A DNA stretch of 29,592 bases from Penium margaritaceum (GCA_023375785.1 SZWC01000094.1:165523-195114); one strand, 5' to 3'; shown: positions 7,906 to 18,060, counted from the stretch's first letter. The notes: a model not told the origin generated them from the letters alone. Numbers and translations: made by a program.

Positions 7906-9710
7906 CTAAAGCGGTGCGAGCGCAAGGGTGGCCAAGTTTACGTGGCATTGGTGCGTCCACAAAAATCAGCAAAGCAGCAGATTGTAGCGGTCAAAGCAGT
8001 GGAGGGGCAGCCGGGGGAAGGCGCAGGAGCTCCAGAGTTTCCTCCCGGTGTTTGGGAGGTGCTTAAGGAGTTCGGGGATGTTTTTCCGGAGGAGTTACCG
8101 AAGGGGTTGCCGCCACAATGTGACATTGACCACAAAATCGAGGTGGTGCCAGGGTCGTCACTCGCGGTGCGGTCTTACAACCGCATGAGCGACGCGGAGC
8201 TTGCGGAACTCATGAAGCAGTTGGGGGAGTCGGTGGACCAAGGCTTCATTTGGCCGTCGGTGTCCCCGTACGCGGCGCCGGTGGTGTTCATCAAGAAGAA
8301 ATCAGGAGAGCTGCGGATGTGCGTGGACTAGTGGGCGCTTAACAACATCACGATGAAGAACCGCTACCCGTTACCACGGGCCGAGGAGCTGTTCAACCAG
8401 CTACAAGGTGCACGCGTCTTTAGCAAACTAGACCTGAGGTCGGGGTACCACCAAATCCGCATTGCGGAGGAGGATGTGGAAAAAACCGCGTTTCGGACGC
8501 GTTATGGACACTTCGAGTATCTCGTGATGCCTTTCGGGCTAACGAATCCTCCAGCTACGTTTATGGCGCTGATGAACCGGGTATTCCATCCCTACGTAGA
8601 CCAGTTCATGGTCGTCTTCCTTGACGACATCCTTGTCTACTCGCGGACGATGGAGGAGCACCAAGAGCACCTGCGGATGGTGATGGAAGTGCTGAGAAAG
8701 GAGCGGCTATTTGCCAAGCTCAGCAAGTATGAATTCGCCAAGAAGGAGGTGGAGTTCCTCGGACACATTGTCAGTGGGAGGGAAATCCGTATGGACCCAA
8801 AAAAGGTGGAAGCAGTGAAGGAGTGGCCAGAGCCGGCGTGCGTGCGTGATATCCAGGTTTTCCTAGGTTTTACAAACTACTACCGGAGGTTTATCCGGGG
8901 GCACGCGGCAATGGGAGCACCGTTGACAGACTTGCTCAAAAAGGGGCGCCAATGGGAGTGGGGTGCGAAGGAGGGGCAAGCCTTCGGTGCAATGAAGGCT
9001 GCCATGTGTCAAGCCCCGGTGTTGGTGCATCCGGACACGAGCAAGGAGTACGTGTTGGCGAAGGACGCAAGAGACTATGCGATCGGCAGGGTACTGATGC
9101 AGGACCAAGGGAAGGGGTTGCAGCCCATTACGTACTACTCCAAGAAGCTGAAAGGGGCTGAGCTAAACTACCCGATCCACGAGAAGGAGATGCTNTGGGA
9201 GCACCGTTGACAGACTTGCTCAAAAAGGGGCGCCAATGGGAGTGGGGTGCGAAGGAGGGGCAAGCCTTCGGTGCAATGAAGGCTGCCATGTGTCAAGCCC
9301 CGGTGTTGGTGCATCCGGACACGAGCAAGGAGTACGTGTTGGCGACGGACGCAAGCGACTATGTGATCCGCGGGGTGCTGATTCAGGACCAAGGGAAGGG
9401 GTTGCAGCCCATTGCGTACTACTCCAAGAAGTTGAAAGGGGCTGAGCTAAACTACCCGATCCACGAGAAGGAGATGCTCGCGGTGGTCCAGGCCTTCAAG
9501 CAATGGAGGTGCTACCTTGAGGCGCAGCAGTGTGTGGTGCACACGGACCACTACGCGCTCTAGTACCTCAAGTCGCACCCAAACCTGAGTCGTCTTCAAG
9601 CACGGTGGATGGAGCTGCTGGAGGGCGGCTTCGACTACGAGATCCGGTACAAACAAGGAAGGATCAACCGAGCGGACCCGCTTTCGCGTCGCCCAAACTT
9701 GGGCATGCAT
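7906..9710 (+). pseudogene. pol: Reverse transcriptase and RNase H of gypsy pol (stops plus duplicated segment)
   Basis: Reverse transcriptase copies element RNA into DNA and RNase H removes the RNA strand. The RT begins with VFPEELPKGLPPQCDIDHKI near 8080. TAG at 8329-8331 falls in the CVD-x-x-ALN motif. The next part carries [15 protein letters not shown] (catalytic Asp), [12 protein letters not shown] and FLDDILVYS (catalytic Asp pair at 8623-8628), then [15 protein letters not shown] and [12 protein letters not shown]. RNase H appears twice because 8912-9194 is duplicated at 9196-9478. The first copy reads KDARDYAIG and the second the canonical TDASDYVIR. The frame changes at the N and is restored when one copy is discounted. 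TAG at 9561-9563 follows HTDHYAL. The connection region up to about 9710 (INRADPLSRRPN) completes RNase H. Confidence 0.92.
8912..9478. repeat. Near-identical 283-bp direct duplication around a single N (probable assembly fault)
   Basis: 8912-9194 and 9196-9478 are copies of exactly equal length separated by one N at 9195. They cover the start of RNase H. The copies differ at about ten positions, clustered near 9062-9105 versus 9346-9389. Discounting one copy and the N keeps pol in a single frame. Confidence 0.9.
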
Positions 9711-11150
9711 GCGATCACGGTGCTGGCGGGATCTCCAATCATCCGCAGCCTATTTCCACACGGGTACGCGGAGGATAAGGACTTTGCTGGAAGTACGGTA
9801 AAGGGGTGCAAGTGGGATGGCCAGTATTGGCGGCATGAGAAGGGGAACCAGATTGTGGTGCCACGGAGTACGTCTTTGCAATAGGCGTTGCTGGAGGAGC
9901 CGCACGACTCGCACTATAGTGGTCATTTTGGCCACGACAAGACCTTCAAGACACTTGCGCGCCAATATTGGTGGACGACGATAGGAGCAGATTGCAGGGA
10001 GTACGTGAGCAGCTGTGACACGTGCCAAAGAATCAAGTCACGGAGGGCGCGGGTGCCTGGGGAGCTGCAGCCGCTACTGGTGCCGGAACGTCCGTGGATG
10101 GACATCTCACTTAATTTTTTTGTGGGTCTTCCACGGAATGCAACGGTCAACACCATGGTGCTAGTGGTGGTGGAACGGTTCAGCAAAATGGCACACTTTA
10201 TCCCATGTGCACAGAAGGTCACGGCAGCAGAAACAACTCAACTCCTCTTGCAACATGTCATCAAACTTCACGGGGTGCCGAAGTGCATGGTCTCGGACCG
10301 CGACCCGCGCTTCACCTCCCGGTTTTGGGAGGAACTCTTCAAGAAGCTGGGTACCCGTGTGGCTCTTTCATCGGCCTACCATCTCCAAACTGATGGTCAA
10401 ACTGAGCGCACCAATCAGGCCATGGATTAGCTACTACGGGGGATCTTGGAGCCGGATGGTAAGGGATGGGAATGCAAGCTCCTAGTGGCTGAGTTTGCCT
10501 ACAACTCAGCAGTGCATGCCTCTATGGGGCGGTCTCCCTTTGTGGTTGAGTATGGGGTGCAGCCTGCATGCCCCTCAGACATGGCAACAGGGTCGGACCT
10601 ACCCGCAGTGCAGCAGTTTACAAGTGACTTCACAGAGGTGTGGCGCGGTGTACGCGAGGCGCTACACAAGGTGGAGCTGCAGATGAAGCAGCAAGCGGAC
10701 AAGCACCAGACAACTGAGGAGTTCTTGGTGGGACAACAGGTGCTACTGAGCTCGCGGAACCTGCAGCTGGCGGGGGTGGGCAGCGACAAGCTCAAGCCTC
10801 GGTGGGTGGGCCCTTTTCCGGTCAAAGAGAAGCGGTACGCGGTGAGCTACGAGTTGGAGCTGCCGGACCACTATGAGATCCATCCCGTGTTCCATGCTTC
10901 TCTTCTCAAGGCCTACAAGGAGCCAGATGCACAGGTCGCGGCGCGGGGACAGGCTCCTCCTCCACCGGACTTGGTGGAGGGTGAAGAGGAGTATGTGGTG
11001 GAGAATATTCTCGGGCACCGTCGGCGGGGTAACGGGTGGCAGTACCTGGTGCAACTGCTGGATCCCTGAAGCCGATTTCTACAGGGGCGGTGCTGTCAAC
11101 ACGGTCCTCCGAGCGTACAAGGAGCACACCAGGACGGTGCGCCCTCGGAG
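9711..11150 (+). pseudogene. pol: Integrase and chromodomain of gypsy pol (stops and a frameshift)
   Basis: Integrase inserts the DNA copy into the genome. After TAG at 9882-9884 comes the His/Cys zinc-binding region (LLEEPHDSHYSGHFGHDK, then CDTCQRIK). The DDE core follows: Asp in PWMDISLNF (10101-10103), Asp in SDRDPRF (10296-10298) and Glu in QTDGQTERTNQ (10404-10406). The last two have the family D-35-E spacing, so the triad is preserved. TAG at 10428-10430 interrupts the core's end. The frame continues with AYNSAVHASMGRSPFVVEYG and a GPFPV/HPVFHASLLK block typical of the gypsy integrase C-terminus. A chromodomain follows (EEEYVVENILGHRRRGNGWQ, from about 10986), but the frame hits TGA at 11067. 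Its second half (WIPEADFYRGG, then VLRAYKEHTRT) lies one frame over from 11059, so an indel splits the domain. Confidence 0.9.
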
Positions 11151-11156
11151 GGGGGG
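11147..11156 (+). other. Polypurine tract of the gypsy chromovirus
   Basis: GGAGGGGGGG lies just upstream of the 3' LTR start (TGTTATGGG at 11160), with TAA between. This is the expected position for the RNase H-resistant primer of plus-strand synthesis. Confidence 0.85.
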
Positions 11157-11159
11157 TAA

Positions 11160-12084
11160 TGTTATGGGAGCCGCCGGTCGAGGCGGTGATTACGTCATCA
11201 TGCTAAAGTGAGATGCATAATTTGATGCTCCCATTGTATTTTACGTGAAAAACCGTACGAAATCCACCCAAGAACCGGGTCATTTGGTGCAGGGACGAGA
11301 AAGATACGGCCGTGCAAAGGTGGGAGGCGCACCTCCAGAAAACAGGAGACGTACCGGTTTGACTTCGAGCACGGCGGAACGACTTTCTCGCCCACTGCAG
11401 CCAAAATGCCCCTAGATGGACGCTTAGCCAATGAGGCAAGGTTCATTGGGGTCCATGGGCGCTTCGGGATGGTGACTGGAGCTGCATTCGCAAGCAAGGG
11501 CGCTTCGGGCGGCCATGACCCCCGCTGGCGGTGCTGCTAGCGGCCGTCACACGTGGAGCACTCAAACGGCCATAACTTAGCCGTTTCTTCACGGATTGAG
11601 GCGTTCTTTGGTGCGTTGGAAAGCTCGAGGTGCGAACTATATGATTCATGTGTTATTTGCATGAATGTGCCTTGCTAGAGGGCTTTGGAGTACCGAGGAG
11701 ATTTCGGCTGGCTCATAGGAGCTGGTACATAAGGAAGCCTAGGGGTTGTTCTAGGCATGCCAATCTTACCCAGAGACTCTGTACATTGCATTGTAATGAT
11801 CTATTAAGTATAAAGATTAAATCTTTTCCCAAATCTCCTTGTTCTCCAAGCATCACCTTGCACACGTCCATTCGATCCTACAAGTCTTCTGCAGCGCACC
11901 TTGGTGCAAACGCCGCCGGGAGAGTCGCACTACGGGAATCTCGGTCACTAGCAGCGGTCTTGCTGCTAGGAGAGGGTCGTGCGACATCTCAAGGGTTGGC
12001 CCACACACCAAGGGGTCGAGGGTTAGGAGGTTTATCCCAAGGGCTCGGTGTGTGACCGTCACGCCGGGTGCCCCTCGGTTCACA
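11160..12084 (+). repeat. 3' LTR of the gypsy chromovirus
   Basis: 925 bp, starting TGTTATGGGAG and ending GGTTCACA, aligned along its whole length with the 5' LTR once the 292-bp duplication there is discounted. It is followed directly by the second TAAGG. Confidence 0.95.
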
Positions 12085-12089
12085 TAAGG
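12085..12089. repeat. Target-site duplication, right copy (gypsy element)
   Basis: TAAGG directly after the 3' LTR, identical to 5018-5022. Confidence 0.93.
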
Positions 12090-12660
12090 GCCCTTTTCCG
12101 TTCTATGGATCGACCACAAGGCCCCTTTTTCTAGTTCGTGAACCACGGGGCCCTGACGGCCTATATGAGAAACAAGGGAGCCCTGCCGCTCGATCTCAAC
12201 AATGATGGGGTCCTTTCGCACAGTCCTGTATGTCAGATCTTCAAGCGAAGCCTGAAAGGTAAATCCAGCTGTCCATCGTTGTATAGGTGCCCCCTTCGCT
12301 CGTCCACTTGGTTCACACTGGTTTTCACGACCGCAAGGATCTCATAGCGATTGCTGGAAAACTAGGTGGTTCGAGATTGAAGTTCAAAGATCAATTGGAT
12401 GTGTTTCTTTGAGTTCCTCCTTCGGCAATCCTGAGTGCAACTCAAGACTGCCGATGAGTAGTGTCGACCAACTACTCTACAAAGCGGGCAATCATTGAAC
12501 GGCAGAGGCACTGGCAATTTGTATTCGCTAAGGTAAAAAGCGGGCCCTTTGCGTCAGTCGCCTCCCAAATGCGGGCCTCAACGCTGATCCCTTGGAAAAG
12601 CGGGTCCTTGCGTTGAGTGTAAGAATGAACCTGGGCCCCTGGGTCAATTTATCCTATATC
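12085..12660. repeat. Two clusters of degenerate motifs spaced about 30 bp apart
   Basis: First cluster: GGGCCC-type cores start at 12086 (AAGGGCCCTTTT), 12118 (AAGGCCCCTTTT), 12147 (GGGGCCCTGACGG), 12174 (AAGGGAGCCCTG) and 12207 (GGGGTCCTTT), spaced 32, 29, 27 and 33 bp. Several cores are preceded by CGACC or GAACC. Second cluster: 12537 (AAAAGCGGGCCCTTTGCG), 12568 (AAATGCGGGCCTCAACGC), 12597 (AAAAGCGGGTCCTTGCG) and 12629 (CTGGGCCCCTGGG), spaced about 30 bp. Sequence between cores is not conserved. No gene is recognised in the interval. Confidence 0.6.
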
Positions 12661-12891
12661 CACAGGTCGAAGAAAAACAATGACGTATCCAAAAAACGCG
12701 CGAACACCATGTCTTTTCTACATGATATGCAATGTCAGAGCTATGAAGTCATCAGGCCCCTTGAACAATAAAAAATCCCACTTTCAAGGTGTTTGTGATT
12801 GTTCGAGGGAGGGATTTGCATGGGGGGTCCAAGACACCCCATGCGTTGAAGGAGAATCTACAGAGTCCTGCTATCGCGGGACCCAGTAGAT
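12423..12891. repeat. Dispersed hairpins in non-coding DNA
   Basis: Inverted repeats checked base by base: 12423-12436/12440-12453 (12 of 14 bp); 12456-12462/12471-12477 (7 bp perfect); 12577-12584/12610-12617 (8 bp perfect, longer loop spanning a 30-bp motif unit); 12818-12829/12833-12844 (11 of 12 bp, 3-base loop); 12856-12868/12878-12891 (about 11 of 13). They resemble the tract at 1867-2404 but are less tightly packed. Confidence 0.7.
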
Positions 12892-13080
12892 GCCCACGTA
12901 AAAAAATAAAACCCTAAACCCCGAATGTAAGTTGGGGTTGGCTTTGAAAGTGTTTTCCCTTCAAACCTATGTGTTTCTGTGCCGAAAAAAAGACAAAAAA
13001 ACATGAAATGGGTGTTTTTGATCAACCGCAATCGAGCAATGACCTTTTTTTTCAACATTTCCTTTGAAACGCAAACCCCC

Positions 13081-13153
13081 TATTACGATGTAGGGTTTTA
13101 TGTTTTGCACAGGCAGAGCCCGTGCAAAACACATAAACCCCTAAATCGTAATA
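13081..13153. repeat. Long near-perfect hairpin
   Basis: The left arm 13081-13110 pairs with the right arm 13122-13153. Only a few mismatches or single-base indels occur over about 30 bp. The short loop itself contains a GGC/GCC pair. The arms include TTTTGCAC and GTGCAAAA next to the loop and TATTACGAT and ATCGTAATA at the base. The shape is that of a foldback or precursor hairpin. No transcript signal is visible. Confidence 0.85.
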
Positions 13154-13186
13154 GAGTATTTGTGCAAAAAAAAGGAATAATTCCCT

Positions 13187-13300
13187 TTTACCCACATTTT
13201 TAGCGCAGGCCTTCCCGGTTACCCACTTTTCAGATGAAATATACCGACTACCCACTGGTTTTAAGAACTGACCACCTTGTCCACAAAACGCGAATACTGA
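13187..13300. repeat. Third cluster of motifs spaced about 30 bp (TACCCAC core)
   Basis: TACCCAC or a close form begins at 13189, 13220, 13249 and about 13278 (TGTCCAC), spaced 31, 29 and 29 bp. On the minus strand the core reads AAAAGTGGGTA, similar to the AAAAGCGGG core of the 12537-12640 cluster on the plus strand. Between cores the sequence is not conserved. Confidence 0.6.
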
Positions 13301-15102
13301 CTAAACGTGACCGTGATGCCTTCTCCTGAAAAATTATGAGTGTAATTCCGATATTGTATACATGTTCTTGGAATGGTGGGTATCGTAGCAATTATGTTTT
13401 AAGATTCCGTTGATTCATCGCGGTTTTTATTTTCTTATTGTTTACATGGGATGCGACGGCAACTAGAACATCACAAGTGTAATATTTACATTTTTTGCCA
13501 GAATATTGAAGCATATGGTCGCCTTTTGTAGCTGGTTTTGGCTGGGGTGCTTATTTGGAAGTTTCCGGCTGATGTCTTCTCCATAACTTGCCAGTTTCAT
13601 ATTGTTGAGCTCGTTCTTGCATTCAGCTGATAGGGTTCGTATGCCGACACGGGCAGCCGTGCTTGAGTGTGGTCGAGTGGTGGTCTACTCACTATTTTGT
13701 ACACTACGTGGAAAAAAAACTGCACGTGGAAAATCACACGCAACATCACACGTTGGAATGATGGAAGTGAGGCCGACATCGTCGGCCCCTTTTTTTGAAG
13801 TGTCGATAGCTAGCATTTACCAAGGGCTTATTTCTATCGTTGTATCGAAACAACTCGCCAAGTAATTTTGTAGCTGATGCGTGAGACATTAGATTGTCCT
13901 ATCGGATGGTCGTTCGTCAACCTTAACATACGTTATTTAATCACAAAACATGTTGTATATAGTAGGATGTAGTATTTATGCACACAAATATTCCATAACA
14001 TGATTCGTACATGAGTATTGCAGATTTTAATTGCACAAACATGTCTCTTTGTACACATTCTTAGTCGTGGTTCGTAGGATCGTACGATCTAACAACTCAA
14101 GGTTTTTCTTGCTTGTTTGATTGACCTCATTGGCCCGAATTTGCTTTCGATAATTGACCTCATGTTTGAAATAAATATTGAGCATTGAGGGAGGAAAAGA
14201 TTTCCGATTGCTAGAATGGACGTTCGTCAATGCACACTTTGAGGATTCATCTGCGCACTTATAGAATATAGATATACGTACATGTAAATGGTTTATTGAT
14301 AAGTAAATACACGTGCATCAACGGAACGTGGAGACAAAGGCAAGATGGTCAAAATGCCACTGAAAGGTCAGCAAAAAATTCCGAAAGGCGTTGCGCAACA
14401 GGCCATGAATTTAAGAAAGAAAATGCCTCCTCAAGGAATTGAGGAACTTATGTACGTATTGCACGTAATACATCATTTTCCGTGCTTGATCAGAGATATT
14501 AATCATCGATTGAGCATGGTAAAGTATGCGTATAGAATCTTGTGAACATACTTTTTTATGATGAAGAAACATCAAACGTAGGTTTGTATGTGTTATGTGG
14601 ACGGAATTGCAAGTTGCTCACATGAAAACGACACTTGAGTAATAATCAACTCATGAATGGCACACTTCAGTAACTTTGATAAGGTGAAGAGTGGATTAAG
14701 ATAGTTATTTTACAAAATGTTGAGCACATGTGTTAAATTATAGAATGAAGAATGAAGCATGGTTGATGTATCAAGCACTCAACAAGTGCGGGGCGTGTGC
14801 AGCCATGTTTTCTAGGTTTCAACGCTTTCAACACAAGTTTCACGTCAAAGCGATGTGACATGCATGTTGTGTCAGAGTGTTGATGCCATCATTTCCATAC
14901 AACAATACAAAAATTCCTTTATCGAGGTCTGATAGCTTTGACTCCAGCTCCTACATGAAGGTCGTCATTGAAAGTTACAGAATGACATCATCTTATTGGA
15001 GGGATTCTCCACTCTGCATCATTCTTGGAGCGATCGGAATCAGCAACCCACACAGGGAGACTTAGAAACTTAGATTCTCTAAGGCATGTTTCAGTTTATA
15101 CA
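13301..15102. other. AT-rich interval without a recognisable gene
   Basis: Frames here are short and show no family motifs. A purine-rich stretch on the minus strand around 15103-15120 (GAATGAGGGGGCAA), followed by TGTATAAAC, could be the polypurine tract and LTR start of the minus-strand copia remnant. No matching second LTR was found on the other side. Otherwise nothing can be assigned. Confidence 0.4.
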
Positions 15103-15205
15103 TTGCCCCCTCATTCTGGGTGTTAAACAAGGGGGATAAAACCTAAAAAACAGGAGTCTGCATAAATTTTTGGTTACAAAACTCAAAGCCTGTACAAAAC
15201 AAAAT

Positions 15206-15697
15206 TCACCTTTGCTTTGGATGTGTCGGTGCCTTTATGCTATGGTTGTCGCAGCGCACAATGATGTAGCAAATGGGAACATAGAACAAACAATTGCAAC
15301 GAAGAATACGGAGGAATGGAACAGTACCAACAACATGGCAAGAAATGAGGTCCATAGACTGATCATCAGGGTTGGTAACAGAAAACAGGCTGACCTCGAG
15401 ATGAGGAACGTATACCACATATGGAAGAATCAGTTCCCCCTCAGAAGCAACAAAACATAAAATGCCGACACCTTGGATGCGCAGTAGCTGGCCTGAGCTA
15501 GTGTGAAAAGAGGAAACAGAGTTGAAAGGAAAAAGAGAGACAAGATATGAGTGACTGAACGTCAAGTGGTGCGTAGCGCCAGAGTCACTGAGCCAAACAC
15601 CAGAGGAGGAGAATGCAGACGGCAGAACACAAGGGACTACAACAGTGCCCGCAGAGGAGGGGAGATATTGGCCAAAGGTGGCAAGGCAACGGGGCAA
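15206..15697 (-). pseudogene. Copia-type protease segment, minus-strand remnant
   Basis: The segment carries WLSDSGATHHLT, the catalytic aspartic-protease motif of Ty1/copia pol, with the Asp codon at 15586-15584. It continues with TSSGQLLRIQGVG and VYVPHLEVSLFSV, the usual blocks between protease and the integrase zinc domain. After about 15370 the family similarity stops, so integrase, RT and RNase H are absent. Among the four protease motifs in the window this is the only one keeping D-S-G intact. It shares SGQLLxIQGVG and the surrounding layout with the plus-strand segment at 28430-28726, so both come from one copia family. Confidence 0.8.
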
Positions 15698-15782
15698 GGC
15701 ATCAAACTACCGATGATCAATCCAAGGGACATCACTAGACAACGTCCTCTGAAGAGCCCCAGTAGAAGCTCCACGTGATGCC

Positions 15783-16292
15783 CTATCTGCTTGACAAGAA
15801 GAATGAGGAGACATTTCCAAAAGAACTCTCACTTCTATTTTCATGAAGACGGAGGAGTTCTGTGAGGTTCTTCTTCAGATGGCATTCAGCAGCACGACGG
15901 TCGTCACGATGACCACCTTCAAAGTAGTCACCACGCTGGCGATCACCATACTGCAGCGAAGGAGGAGGTGTGTAGAAGGAAGATGGAGGTGCATAGTAAG
16001 CGGGCGGACTGGGAGGAGGATACCAGCCAGACAGAGTAGGTCCTGATTGAAGAAAGGCCAGATGACAAAGCTGGGGGCGTGGGATGAAGAGGAAAATAAA
16101 GAATGGAGGAAGGGAAAAAAATCGGAAGTGTTTCCTTTGTCCCAAGGAGCATGGTATGAGTCTCGAGTGCCAGTGTGGTGAGGCCAGGGTGTGCAACGAG
16201 GACAACTGACAAGAAGTCACGGCACCAAGCAAGGAGCCATCAGAGAAGGATGGAGATGAAAGAAGGTAGATTATTTGCCACGCAGGGAACAT
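15783..16292 (-). pseudogene. Gag C-terminal-like segment, minus-strand copia remnant
   Basis: A Pro/Tyr/Ser-rich stretch (SGWYPPPSPPAYYAPPSSFY) is followed by ECHLKKNLTELLRLHEN. The plus-strand remnant has the same order (YPSPYGAPPSTTYSAPSWLP, then KHRLEQSLLHLLRLHDQ near 28130-28290), which supports homology. A zinc knuckle was not seen here. The segment lies directly upstream of the protease in the expected order. It has no usable full-length frame, and the exact Gag limits are unknown. Confidence 0.55.
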
Positions 16293-18060
16293 GGGAGCAA
16301 GATAAACAAAGGTGCTAGCATGACAACAGCAAAGGCTACAAGAACAAACATCCCTGAATCAACGGAGACCAAAAAAAACTGAAAACATGTGAGTGCATTT
16401 GTGAAGACAGCTGCTTTTACTGCACAAGTTGAGACAAGGGAGTAGCCTGGAGCAATAGTGGGGAAGGTGGAGGTAGAGTCAAAGAAGAAGGAGGAAAGAG
16501 TTGTAGCCTTGATTGACTGGTCAACATATGAGGCTGATGTGGCAGCTGACATCATAGAAACATCGATCGCACCTGCTGTTGTTGAGAGCTGAGTGGCTAC
16601 GTGACTGGTGGCTCCCACAAGAGGGCTGTAGGTGGAGGCATTCTGGGTAAGGTTGTCTTCTGCGCGACCACCAACAGGAGCAACATGCGCACGGGAGACA
16701 CGTGTGGTGGTAGCAAAGGTGGTGTCAGCAGCAGCAGCAGTGGCATTAAGGAGAATACAAGAGAGACTAACAACATGTACTGTGGTGTGGCACTCACGCA
16801 TAAGTGGGATGGCCGGTGCCATTTCTGCTAAGGCAGCAGGCTCTAGCTACTGCTGGGGCAGTGGCGCCCACTGTTCTTGTTGTGGCTGCTTCTGCGGTTG
16901 TGATTGTGACTGCGGCTGGGACTGCTCCAGTGACCGCTACCGTGATGACACTCCACCAATCGGAGGTGCAGAGGAAGGTGTAGAGGATGTTGTTACCGGA
17001 AATCTATGCATTGGTGGTATCATAGGGATGTCGTCAAAACCTCTTGCGGGAATGTCACCAGCAGTGTACATTTGTTATTCGATCTCGTGGTGTTGGTGCT
17101 CGTACTCGGCGGCAGCCTTGTCGGTGTCATAATCGTTTGGGATGTACGAGAATGGTTCGCGCCTCTCCTCTCGTAGTTTTTCTCCTAGCAGCTCATTCTC
17201 CTCTTTCTCTGAAGGTGATGCCACGGTGGCACAGGCGGTGACAATGCCGTAGTGATAGCTTCAAAGGATGGTAGGGCTGTTGGTGCAACTGCTGTGACTG
17301 GTTGCAATAGTTGGGAGTGGAGAGAAGCACCGATTACTGTTGAGCGGGAAGTGAGGCTAGCAGACAGCAAGCCAAACAGGGTGATGTAGCTGCTGCAGAG
17401 GTCGGAGGCAACCGGGACACAAATATAACGATAGAGGGGGCAGCCGTTAGGACTTAGATGTGGAGCGGCTGAAGACGATGTAGCAGAGAGCAAGACTACA
17501 GCGACAAGCGCTTTAAGTAGAGATCAAATGAGGTGCTGCTGCGGACAATGAAGCAACAACACGTGAGACGGCAAGTAGAGCTATGAAGAATGGTCCGGAC
17601 GCCAATGCTGTGAGGTTGAAACCTCTCTCAAGAGCCGCCAATGGGTTGTTCGATTATGCACCTTGTATGGAGGTGCCAAAGAGATAGGGTCCGGGTCAAA
17701 GTTGAGAGTGAAGACTTGCTCCTCCGCAGATGCGAAGCACAGATGTGAGGTAGGCAAAGCGAGCTAGCAAGACAGCTCAACAATAGACGAATGACATTTG
17801 GAAACTTTATTTGATGGATTCGTAACCACAACGAAATTTGGATGACTATGAATGTGATGTGTGGGCTAGAAAATCCTGGTGTGCACACGTGGAGGTTGTA
17901 GAGGACAGCTATATTTACATCATCAGTTACATGTCCGACGTCCAGATGCATGTGGTCGGGTTGGTCCACAACCGGACAATGGCAGCAAAACCCATTCCCA
18001 TGATTTTAGTGCCTCCACACTCGAGAGTGGTGGGAGGGTAGTGCGAGTTTCTCCCTCACT
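16271..18060 (-). pseudogene. Ala/Thr/Val-rich leader or degraded gag region, minus-strand copia remnant
   Basis: Between the primer-binding site and the Gag-like segment the minus strand holds several broken frames (for example 16822-16271 and 17493-17185) rich in Ala, Thr, Ser and Val with no known domain. Comparable low-complexity coding-like DNA precedes gag in the other two copia elements (about 20480-20580 and 25700-26570). This suggests a shared leader or N-terminal extension, but no frame is intact enough to define a protein. Confidence 0.35.

Larger units (their letters stand above)
5023..12084 (+). mobile_element. Full-length, inactivated Ty3/gypsy chromovirus
   Basis: All structural parts are present in order: 5' LTR (5023-6240), primer-binding site (6243-6254), gag, protease, RT, RNase H, integrase, chromodomain, polypurine tract (11147-11156), 3' LTR (11160-12084), all inside a TAAGG target duplication. 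The order RT-RNase H-integrase marks Ty3/gypsy, and the C-terminal chromodomain marks the chromovirus branch, whose integrases target chromatin marks. Every frame carries premature stops, nearly all TAG. The two LTRs differ at roughly 25-30 sites in their first 290 bp by eye, so the copy is old. Two internal near-duplications centred on single N bases (5847, 9195) appear to be assembly faults and add 293 and 284 bp to the apparent length. Confidence 0.95.

Noticed and set aside
7154..10430. UAG reassigned to an amino acid in this genome
   Set aside because: Other decayed frames in the same window contain TAA and TGA at conserved positions as well, and C-to-T decay explains the TAG excess.
12909..12925. 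Telomere-like CCCTAAA word
   Set aside because: Only one copy with an imperfect neighbour; not an interstitial telomere array.
15090..15120. Polypurine tract and 3' LTR start of the minus-strand copia remnant
   Set aside because: The purine run and following TGTATAAAC are suggestive, but no matching LTR copy was found beyond 18073, so it is mentioned only within the interval entry.
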